Shown here: one piece after another, positions 15,901 through 27,900 of the stretch
Layout of the letters: each line of letters starts with the position of its first letter
How positions within the stretch are numbered: the stretch's first letter is position 1
Source: a virus
Direction: 5' to 3' (one strand)
IMG/VR virus record: IMGVR_UViG_3300021368_000878
Location: 1 to 41,977 of that record
Length of the DNA stretch: 41,977 nt
Notes under the pieces: model-generated
Database searches by the model: none
Told to the model about the DNA's origin: nothing
What the model saw: the letters and a program-made list of their open reading frames with translations, nothing else
Translations under genes and position numbers: made by a program

Positions 15901-18900
15901 CGATCAGTGTGTAAGAGTTAGAAGAGTTGTTGCCATATGCACCACCAATTTGAACCTTAGAGATGTAAGTTGCTGTATCAGCAATGTCACCAAGGAAGAT
16001 GTTGGAGTGATCAGCAGAGTTACCAAGTCTGAGGAATTGATCACCAGTGCAACTATCACCAATGTAGATCCACTGATTTGCAGTGGTGCCACTACCGATC
16101 TTAATTGTCTTCGCCCAACCAGCGAGGTTCATGCCAGCAGTGTTGTTACCACCAACAAATGTGCTATCGTTGAAGAGGTTGACTGTACCAGTTGTCTGAG
16201 AAGTTCTTACCTCAGCAACAGAACCATTGTCACCATTGACTTCGATGTCATGCTCGAAGCGAGCATCATCAGTAAATCTAGATAGACCGTCAACAACCAG
16301 AACTCTGTCTAGTTGAGAGTTAGGTACGTTAATACCAACACGACCACCATTTGTAGTAGCAATACGGAATACTGCCTCATCATTAGGAGCAGCACTGTCA
16401 CCACCAACTAGGAATGCATTATTTTCTGCATTCTTATCGCGATCAGCGAAGTTAGCATGGTTGTTGAAGTCATCAGTCGTTCTACCACTGATGAATGCAG
16501 TACCAACAACATCGAGGTTTGCACGAGGTGTTGTATCGTTGCTAGTCCATGCATTTTCAAATGCACTGTGTGCAGCACGAGCAACAGTGTTAATACCAAG
16601 TTTGAAGTTACCAATAGTTTCTGTCTCAGTTCTGAGTGCCTCAGCACCTAGGACACCACACTCTTTCCATAGTGAGTTAGAGAACTCAACTGTTGGAACA
16701 GAGCCATTTCCGTTATTTGATGCAGCAGCACCAGCAATGACACTGCTCCAGTTTGTAGTTCCAGCAGGAACTGGATCAACTAGTTGAATATGAACATAGC
16801 TGTTATTGACAGAGAAGGCATCACCATCAGGAGATACAATGAACCATGTACCATTTAGTGATGTATTAGGATAGTAATCAGTAATTCTGATTTGAGAATT
16901 ATCCGAAATACCAAGTGCGCTGTTTAGTACAGCAACACCAGATGCTCTCCAAGAAATCTTAATGCGGTTAGAACTATCAGAAATGATCTGATAAACAGTA
17001 GCGTTAGGAACTTGAGTATATCCATCAGCAAAGACCCAACCAAGAGAACCAGTTAGGTTAACTTGAGCACCCTTGAATAGGAAGTCACCTGCAACAGGTA
17101 GAACACCACCGAAGTTTGCCTTCTGTTGTGTTACAATATCACCAAGACTATTGGTATATGTTAGTCTAGTACCACCACTAGTTGGGAATACGTTAGCAGA
17201 CTGGTTTGGTGTCTGGTTAGAACCAAATGCGCCAATAGCATGTGTAAAGAACTTATATCCTCTTGCTCTTGGGTATCTGATTGGAGTAAACTCAAATACA
17301 GCAGCCTTGACCTTGTTCTTACTGAGAGTGATGTCACCAGCAGTAGGAGGTGTAAATTCAACTCTGTTTAGTCTCTCATCTTGTTCCTTACCGTTTGTTA
17401 GACCGTTCTCGGTGCTAGCAACGTTGGAACGAATGATCAGGGAATCCTTGACCTGAGTAAAGTCACCATCCTGAACAGAGATAACGAAAGGAGATTCAAT
17501 CGAGTTGACTAGGGATCCATCACCACCAACGATTGTAATGTTCTGGTTGAACGTTACAGGTGTATCGAAGGTAGTAACGAGACCGCCAATTACGTCATCC
17601 TCGTCTCCATCATCTGCAAGTGTTGCTCTGTCGATGAATGTCTCTTCACCAGTAATAGCGTTAATTCTTCTATTACCAATGTAGAGGTCACCCTGAGAGT
17701 TAATACCTGTGTAGAAGACGATACCACCGTCTTGTTTCTTACTTTGTGCGTAGAAGTCCTCATCAGGTGTTAGGACAACTTCCTGACGCGCTGGGAGACC
17801 AGTGGAGTAGTTACCAGGACCGAAACCAAGGTATTCAAACGTGTGGTTACCAGCACGAGCGATAGATGGTCTTCTAAGTTCAACATAGTAACGCTGATCT
17901 GCAACAACTAGACTATCACCAGCGATAGGAATACGACGATCTTCAGAACCTGAAGTTGCATTACCTTGCTGTGCTCTAATCTGATTGTCACCAGTGTAGG
18001 TGTTGTAGATGAACGCTGGGTTGTTGATTAGATCTTCGACGAGTTCTCTGGTTGTCGAACCCTTGAAGTCGTTAACCGTAACTAGACCGTGGACATAGTT
18101 GTCAGCAGCAGAATATACTTGTGGTGGGTCAATTAGGTTAGCGTAGTAATCTTTCTCAGATTGCGTTGTACCATTGTTCTTGAACCAAAGAGGATCGTTT
18201 CTGTAGTTCAGAGGATACAGTTTGCTGACTGGTTGAGAGAACTTAAACTTCTTGAAGTTGTTAGTTACACCAGCACCAGTTGGGAATGGAGAGATGTTAC
18301 CACGTAGTGCAGTTAGATAGTAGATACCATCTTGCTGACCTGCAATTCTGCGCTGTAGTGTCTCATAACCAAAGATGTAGAAGGTATCTTCGATGACACC
18401 TGCATCTTCGACGCTATCAACATAGTATTCAACACCTGCGCTATCCTGAATACGATCACCAGGGGTGATGGTGTAAACGTTAGCGCCGTTTTGCTTGTAA
18501 AAATACTCAGGATAATTTTTTCTGATATGTGTTTTCAGAGGTAGCGATTTGCCCATATCCTGGTCTTCCAGCATATCAGCAAAGACGTTGCCCTGAGTAA
18601 ATCTGGTGTTAGTGAACTCACTGTACTCAAGAATACCATCGCGGATATTCTTGATGATTAGATAGTGCTCACCGTTAACAGTGTAGTATGCATGAATACT
18701 GCAGTTACCAGAAGAATTACCAGCAAAGGAAGCAGCATTATCATCTGCAGCACCGTTTCTAGTCTTATTAGCAACAAAGATGCCACCCTGAGGAGCAGTG
18801 ATCTTAACTGTGGTTAGGATTTCGTTGCTTAGACCAGAGAAATTGAGAGTATCAATTGTGTGATCAAATAGGGTCAGTTCTAGATACTGAATGGTAGGAT

Positions 18901-21900
18901 CTAGATCATCTGCAACATAACGACCAGATTGGATCGTTGCCTGAACACCAGAAGCAAAGCGAGCAAATGCACGATACTCAGTACCTGCACCTGTTTGATC
19001 CTTCTTATATGGATCATATGCATTATCAGTGTTGAGAGTATTAGTAGTGAAGTCTTCCTTAACAAAACCAATACGCTCACCTGCTTGGACTGGGTTCTCG
19101 AAACGAGCACCATAGACAGTACCAGTTACAGGTTTGAGTAGGACTTTCTGAGGAACAAGTCTACGTGTGTCGTCAGTTCTTGTCTTAAGAACGAAACCAT
19201 TGATAGGATCTCTAGCGTTCTCAAGATACTTAGGAATGACGAAACGGATCTTATATGTTCTCTCATCTGCCTCACGAGTGTCATCGAGACGCTCATACCA
19301 CATGTCAGTGGATCTTGGAGTGTCTGCATAATCACTCTGGTTAATTCTCCAGAAGATATTGTTCTTCTTGACACTATCTAGTTGACCAGTAACCTGATCC
19401 TTACATTGGATGTACCACTTACCTGCATCAGTTACACCATCAGTGAATGATGGGTCGAAGCGCATTGGCGAACGACGCTTGTTAGCATAGACCTGGAAGT
19501 CTGCAGATGTTACAACAAACGAGATTGGGTTAACGTTGTTGATTGCATCAGAGTGTGACAGGTGAATTGTGAAACGCTTATTGGTTTGATAGCGAGCGAA
19601 GAACTCTTTATTTGGATTGATCTTACCGAAGTTGCTAGAACCACTGTCGATAACAGCAACATCAGCATCGTTTGCATAGGTTGTAGAAACTGCAGGTAGT
19701 TGACCACCTTCAGATGCTCTGAAGAATACCTTTTGAGGTGTAGTAGATGCAGATGGTAGGTCAAAGACGTGAGATACATCAGTCTGAATAAACGTTGCAC
19801 TTGCAAGTGTGCTAGTGTAGTTGTGTAGATCGTACTTATCATCCAAGATGAACTGATAGAGATCGATCTCAACATCCTTATCGATGCTGTCAGTCTCAGA
19901 TGCATAGATGTAGATACCTGCTGCAGCGTTCTCTTTAGAGGTTGCGAGCATCAACTTCGTCTGGTCAGCACCATTAAAGAAGCTAGTACCACTGAAGTCT
20001 TCTGGTTGTGTTACTCTACCAGGAGCAATTACATAGTAAGTTCTGTTTGTCTCGAAACCATTAGGTAGTCTGACAAGACGCTTATCAACGTCAACATACT
20101 TACCAGTTACGCTATCGAAACGTGGACGTGGAACCAGTCTGACTGGTGTACCAGTTTCAAAGTTGTGTGGGTTAGAAGGTCCAAGACCAGTAGTATCAAT
20201 GGTGAATACTGTAGCTCTAGATGCTAGAAGTGCAGTGTTAACTGTCTGTTCTTGTAGGGATACAGTTCCAAGACCACTGTTAATGATAGTCGTGATGCAA
20301 CCGATTAGAGTTTCAATAGCATCAGCAGTACCAGAGCACTCTCTGTAAGTTGCGGATGTTAGAGTATCTTGGATAACATCAGGACCTGTGTTCTCAGGAC
20401 CAACAGTGACTGTTGTAGGTAGTGTATCTGCCCAGATGCCTTCTTCGTATACAAAGTATAGTTCAGTTGTGCTACTGGTCAACTGTGCATTGACAGTGTT
20501 ACCTTCGTTTAGTCTAGAGTTCTTAACACCAAGTTCGATCTGAGTGTTGCTGACGATACGCTTAACGTATGCACCTTCAGGAATATTGTTGTATAGTGCT
20601 GTTGCACCATCCTGTAGCAGACCGTTGACATATGCAGGATCGACGTTGCTGGAGTTATCATACTCCTTAACGCTCATGCCAATGACAATACCACGAGTGT
20701 CATTAACATCAACGATTGCAGAACCAGCGGTTGTAGAGCAGTTGTATGCGAGAACATCAAAGTTACGCATTGCAGCGGTTGCCAACTGTCCAACGTAATC
20801 CCATGCATCTAGGGTTTCAGTCTTCTCACCATCGATGTAGGTGAGGCTGTTACCAACATAGTATGCTTCACCTGCCTGGATGCTGTTCTGGTTACCACCA
20901 AGTCTCAAGTCATTGACAACAGCGTCAACGATATAGGAAACGTCACGGAAACACTTGGATGCTTCATTGTTAGTGGTAAAGTCACCCTTATTAACAGGTG
21001 GTAGGTTATCGATTGTACCGTTGCCAATAGCATCAGTAAAGATATCAAACAGGTTCTCAATGGTAGAGCGGACGTTTGCACAATCCCAGTTACCATTGCT
21101 GAGAGGTGGTAGATTGTCTAGGTTACCTGCATAGAGTGCGTCAGAAACAATACCGACAAGAGTATCAACTGTCTGAAGAACATCAGCACAGTTACCCATT
21201 GCATATGCAGTAGGTTGATTTGCTCTAGAAGCACGAGGATAAGAGTGAGTTGTTACACCTTGATCCTTAGTGCATCTGAATGTTAGACCTTCAGTTTTGA
21301 TCTTGATGCTAGTGTTAGCAGTGAGGTTATGTGCAGCAGATGTAGTAACAACAACTAGACCAGATGCTGGATCGTAAGTTGCTCCAGTTACATCATGCTC
21401 AACTAGTGGAGATGTACCAACGTTGATTGTGAATGAAGTTGATGTTGTTGCAGTAACCGCAGTGTTCTGACCAGAAATAGGATCGGAACCAGCACGAGGA
21501 TATGTCTTGTTAGCAGTATATCCATCCATTGCACACTTGAATGTGAAACCATTATCATCGAGAGATACCTGATCAGAGGTGGTTACACCGTGTGGAGATC
21601 CGAAGTACATGGTGAAATCACCAGTAGCAGGATCGTATGTTGCATTGGTTGGAGTTAGTTGAGAACCACCAACAACATTAACAGAGTTAGCAGCAGCACT
21701 TACAAATCTGTGATCATATGCACCACCAGATACGATTGCACCAGCAAGAGCAGATACAAAGGTGTGTGGGTAAATGTGAGTAGAGGTGCCAACGTTGAAG
21801 GATAGTGTATCAGTAGTGACTGCAGTTAGATTGACTGCTGTGTCATATGCAGGGTCAGCAGCAGGGTTGCCAGTAGTTCTAGTAGCAGTTAGTGTACCAA

Positions 21901-24900
21901 CACCACTGTCAGTGCCGATTGCCTGAATGATCATACCCATTAGGGTATCAACAGCAGCAACAGCAGAACCACAACGTGGAAGTAGTTCACCTGCATCCCA
22001 GTCTTCTACCATCGTAGGATCTTTGATCTGGGAGAGAGGATTACCAGCAGAAACTGTTACAGTCTCATTATTGATAACTTGGATTGCAATGTTCTTCGCT
22101 TCAGTGAATACTCTTGCTGCTTCATCACGCTCAGCGTCGATGAATGTCTCAACAGTAACACCATTGAATACGTTAGTAATATAGATCTTAGCACTGTCAT
22201 AAGTCTTGGAGTTACCACCAAACTTAACGTCCCACATGACTTCTTCAAGAACATCCATAACATCATCCAAGCAATCTTGCTTAGTGTTACCAGTTCCTGG
22301 TGTGTAATTAGGATAGACAGCAAGCATACGTCTGTATGCTTCTTCAGCGATGAATGCCTTGTTAAGTAGAACAACTCTGTGTGCATCACACTCGATGTCA
22401 CCAACGATAGTTGGATCGCCAATAGCATCTAGAGTGATGTTAAGATCGCGATCATAGTATTGGTTGTTTGCTGCACGGTTCATTAGATCTGCAGCACGCT
22501 TAAATGCAGTGATAGCAGGTCCAACTTCGTTGTCAACACCGTTGGTGATTAGGGAATTGCCATTAAAGTATTCCTTAGTTGCAGCGAGAGTATACTCATT
22601 ACCACCGAACCAGAGATCTTGTGCGATAGCATCAACAACGTGACCGATATCTCTGCGACACTTAGCTTCACCAGTGATGAATGTTCCAGTGTTATCAGCA
22701 GAGTTCCAAATACCACCAGTGATGTTACCATTAGTAATTGCGTCAGTAACAATCGTTCCTAGTGTATCAAGTGCTGCTTGTACATCAGAACATGCTGCTG
22801 GATCTTGTCTGTCAACAGGAGAAGAAACAACTTCTAGGACAGCATCAGTAGCAGCACTTACAAATGTATGAGTGTAGTTACCACCAGATCTTACAGCGCC
22901 TGCAGTTGCAGATACAAATGTATGTGCAGAAAGAGGACTGTATCTAACAGCATTTGCGGTAGCAGATACAAATGTATGTGCAGATGTATCAGACGATGTA
23001 CCTACATTAACTGTAATGGTAGTAGCGGTCTTAGCAGTAATGCTGATAGATCTACCAGCGTATGGATCAGTGCCAGGACGTGGATATGTGTGCTGAGTAG
23101 CATTGTTATCCAGAGCACATGTGAATGTGAAGGAGTTATCAGCAAGAACAATACCTTCACCAACATCTAGACCATGGTTTGCACCGATAGTGATCTCCAT
23201 GAGACCAGTGGTAGGATCGTAAGTAGCAAATGTTGGAGAGAAAGTACGGTTAGAATCTGCAGGACCAACGTTGATCTTAATTGTGTTAGCAGTTACAGCA
23301 GTGATAGGTACAGCAGTGTCATATACTCTATCTTGCTTCTTCTTAACACCATTAGCAGTTGCGCTAACAAATGTATGTGCATATTGATCATTTACACCAG
23401 AAACACCAACCTGAACTCTAAATCTGTTAGAAGTTACATCATAGATTGGGATCCACTTACCAGCGAAAGGATCAGTTCCTGCACGTGGATATGAATGCTG
23501 GGTCTGGTTGTTATCTTGAGTACAAGTAAATGTGACAGAGTTATTATCAAACTTAATTAGATCACCATTCTTCCAACCATGATTTGGGATGGTGCAAGTC
23601 ATTACACCAGTCGCAGGATCATAGTCAGCAGTAGTGATTGTATCCTGATCAATTAGAGTTCTAGGATATGAATGCTGGGTCTGGTTGTTATCCTTAGCAC
23701 AAGTAAATGTGAGTGATTCATCTACAAGTTTGATGCTCTCACCAACAACTAGAGAGTGACTACCAATTGTTAGTTCTACATCACCAGTAGAAGGTTCGTA
23801 GTCAGCAGCAGTAACGTTAAATGGAACGATTGGTGATGTACCAACGTTAACATCAAATGTATTTGTAGTTACATTAGATACTGTCATTGCAGTATCGAAG
23901 TTACCATCACCTTGACGTGGATATGTCTTCTGAGAGACATTACCATCCATGTCACACGTGAAAGTAAAGGAGTTATCCTTAAACTTGACTTGATCACCAT
24001 TGCTTAGACCGTGGTTAGCAATTGTAATCGTAGAAACACCAGTTGCAGGATTATAAGTAGCGGCAGATGGTGTGCCTACAGCAGGGTAAGAACCATTGTA
24101 GTTTGCATTACCTTCAGTAACAGTGAGATCCTTATAATACAGTCCATTATAGACTGCTTTCTTCATCTCATTAACTGCAGTTTGGAATGCAGTTACGCTC
24201 TCCGCTTCTTCACCCACAAGACCATTGCTCAGTGGTGTAGTAGCATTAGTAAAGTATTGTCTGGTGAATTCCTTGGAGTGTCTGTTACCCTCTGTGAACA
24301 TGTCAACAGAGATAGCATCGATGAAGTAACCGATGTCACGAGCACACTTGCTTTCGCCAGGACCCATGCCATAACCGTAGTTAACCTCGGTAGGCATTGT
24401 GCTAAGGTTACCTTGAGTAAAGACAGTCTGAACAATACCATTGAGAGTATCGATTGCTGCCTGAACGTCAGAGCATAGTGCAGGTTGTGCTGTGATTAGT
24501 TGATTTGCAGTGTTACCAGCGAAGGTAACAGCATCTGTAGCAGCACTTACAAACGTATGATTGCTGAAGTTTGTGTTACCATCACCAACATTAACTGTAA
24601 TGGTGTCAGTAGTAGCAGCAGTAATTTCAATGTACTGACCCGCAACAGGGTCAGTAGCTCTTGGATATGCGGTTGCTTGAGTATTACCATCTAGATCGCA
24701 AGTGAAACTTAGCGAACCAGTAGCAAGGGTGATATAATCACCAACAGATAGATCATGGTTAGCAATGCTAAGAACCGTAATACCAGTGTTTGGATCATAA
24801 GTTGCGCCGTGTGGAGTAAAGCTTCTTGTTACTTGACCATAGTCGCTGCCAGGTGCATTGTCAGCAGTAATGGTTAGATCTTTTTCATATAGTTGGTTGC

Positions 24901-27900
24901 TGACTGCCTTCTTCATCATCTCAGCAGCTTTAGCGAATGCAGTCTTAGAAGGACCTTCTTCGCCTGCTAGACCATCACTGATCTGAGTGGATACATTACT
25001 GAAGTATTCTGCACAGAACCTCCAAGTATATACGTTACCTTTTTTGAATAGGTCAAGTGCTAGAGCGTCAACAAAGTAACCGATGTCTCTACGGCACTTG
25101 CTTTCACCAGGACCAGCAATATAAGAAGTCTCTGCAGGTAGACCAGATAGATTACCAGCAGCAACTTGTGCGGTAACAATGTCAGTCAGTGTTACAATAG
25201 CAGACTGAACATCATCACAAGCACCAGAGTCAGTTCTGGGGATGTCATTACCGCCACCACCATACTGAGCAGGACCCTCAGTGACTGAGAGATCTTGAAT
25301 AGCAAGTTGGTTAGCAACTGCTAGTTTCATCTGATCTCTTGCCGAGTTAAATGCGGCAATACTTTCTGTTGTCTCACCTTGTAGACCACCAGTAATCCAG
25401 TTGTTACCAGTTCCGTCAAAGTATTCAGAGATAAACTTACGAGCGTACTTGTTACCACCAACAAACAAGTCAAGAGAGATAGCATCAACAAAGTAACCAA
25501 TATCTCTACGGCACTTATCCTCTAGATTAGGAGGTGCTGGGTTTGGTGGAGCAGCGTTGACTACACCCCATGCGGTGTTAACAATATCAGCTTTGTTCTG
25601 CTGGATCAAACGATATGCGTCAGCATATCTAGAACGTGCATCAGTCTCTTGATCACCTGGGATATAGAAGTCAGGATGTGCAACAGCAATCTGTGCTAGA
25701 CCAGTGTCAACAATCTCATCTCTGTTCTGTTGGATGAGACGGTATGCATCAGCGTATCTAGAACCGTCATCGGTCTGATTATCACCAGGGATATAGAAGT
25801 CAGGGTGAGATACTGCAATAGATGCAAGTGCTTTGTCTCTAATCTCAGAAGAGTTACGACGGATCAAACGGAAACCGTCAGCAAGTCTGGATTGAGAATT
25901 AGTTTGAGTGTCGCCAGGAATGTAGAAGTCAGGATGATATACACTGATCTCTGCCAGTGCTGCGTCGAGGATGAACTCTCTATTGGCGACAATTCTGTTA
26001 CGTGCGTCCTTATAACGACCAGCAGGATCTTGCTTCTGCGAGATGTCAATAGTTACGCCATTGGTTGTTAGTCCTGCTTCTTCTGCTGCAGAACCAGTGT
26101 AACCAGCGTTGATACCATATGGTGTTAGGTTGCTATTAGGATCAGGATCATAAAGGTCTGCCTTAACCGTTAGAAGGTTAGCGACTGCCTTCTTACAAAG
26201 ATCTCTTGCTCTATTAAATGCAAACAGTGATTGTGCTTCTTCACCAACCAAACCATTGTTGATTGGATCACCATTACCATCAAAGTAGAACTTAGTAGCA
26301 TCAATAATGTTGGAGTTACCACCATCTCTGAGGTCTTCTGCGATAGCGTCAACAATGAAACCAATGTCACGCTTACACTTACCATCAGCAACACCTTGGA
26401 TATTACCAATACCAAATGTTTCGACCATCTGGTCGAATGCTGTGTTGACAATCTCCTGACGGTTTGCAAGGATTAGGTTACGTGCGTCGAAGTAACGATT
26501 ACCTGCAGGATTTAAACCAGGGTTGACATAAGAAATGTTCTGAAGTCTAGGATACTTCTCTAAGATGTAACCGAAGACTTCCTCCTGGATCATGCGGCGG
26601 TTGCTTTCGATTAGGTTAGCAGCGTCAGCATAGACACTGTTAACAACACCACCAGATGGGTTTAGAATAGCACCCTTAGCAAGATACTTGACGAAACCTG
26701 TTGGTTCTAGAGCAACATTAAAGAACTCATCAGTACCAGCAGCAGGAGATAGTTTAACGTATAGTTCTTCGTTAGACTTAGCACCAATTCTGAAACCGTC
26801 AATTGTAGCAGCAGGACGATCAGTTGGTGTGATAATATCATCACTACCTAGGAACAGTTTGGTGTAGTTGTCAGTCTGAGATAGTGTTCCTTGGATGTCA
26901 ACAGTGTAGTAAGCAACTTTCTTAGTTGCTGCCTCAGTATCTTGTACCTGCTTAGGTGGAATAATGTCAGTAATGTAACCACCCTTATCTTGGTTAAAGG
27001 CGAAACCTTTGAAACCAATAGCATGAAGTGATGTATTACCGAAGTTGGAGTTAGAGTTGGTGATAGACATGTCACCACCACTTTCCATCAGGAAGTGATC
27101 AGCGAAACCAACAGCGAAGATCGAAACGTTCTGGATGAATGCGTCGTCAGATGCACGAACGTGGAAGTTTCTCCACTCATCCTTCCAATAACTATCACCC
27201 TTGGTGTGATAAGGAACCGTAGCAAATGCGTCTGCTAGTGATGCTTGGTTCCAAGTGTTAGAATACTCGTCGTAACGGATGAATGCTCTGTCGTCCTTCT
27301 GCAACGAAACACCCGTGTACTGCGCGATAACCATGGATTTGAATCCAGTGGCTTTCAGACCATTTGCCCAGATACCACAAATACCCCATGTAGATCTGAT
27401 CGATACGTTAAAGACATATGGCGATGCAGATTCGACACTATCAACTTCTGCTAGGGTCTGTGCGTTCTGTCCTAGCGTAGGTTGAGAAACTGTCTCTCCA
27501 GAAGAAAGGTTGGTGCCAATCGCACTGACAACAACAGGAACTTCGTAAGTAAACTTACGTGGATTGTTTTGATCGATCTCCTTAATCTGGAAGATACCTT
27601 CAAGGACTGTATCGATCTCAGTGTTAGCAATAGCAACGAACTGACCTTGGAAGTAACCATGGTCAACCTTTGTTGTTACTTCGATCTCAGAAGTAGATGC
27701 TGCAATACTGCTGTCAGTAGTAGCATCAGTGAACTTCAGACTTTCAATAACTCTACTGTCAGACAGAGGTCCAACAATTCTGTTCTCTTGGATATTAAAG
27801 TCGAATTCACCTGGATCATCAATTGTAGGTTGATACCTAGAGAATGCTTTAGCAATCTTTCTATAGAATAGCGCAAGTTCTTCCTTGTCAGCGTATTCAA

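Noticed and set aside
22900-24860. Regular recurring sequence that might suggest a CRISPR array
   Set aside because: The repeats are long, diverged, in frame and protein-coding, without short identical repeats separated by unique spacers.
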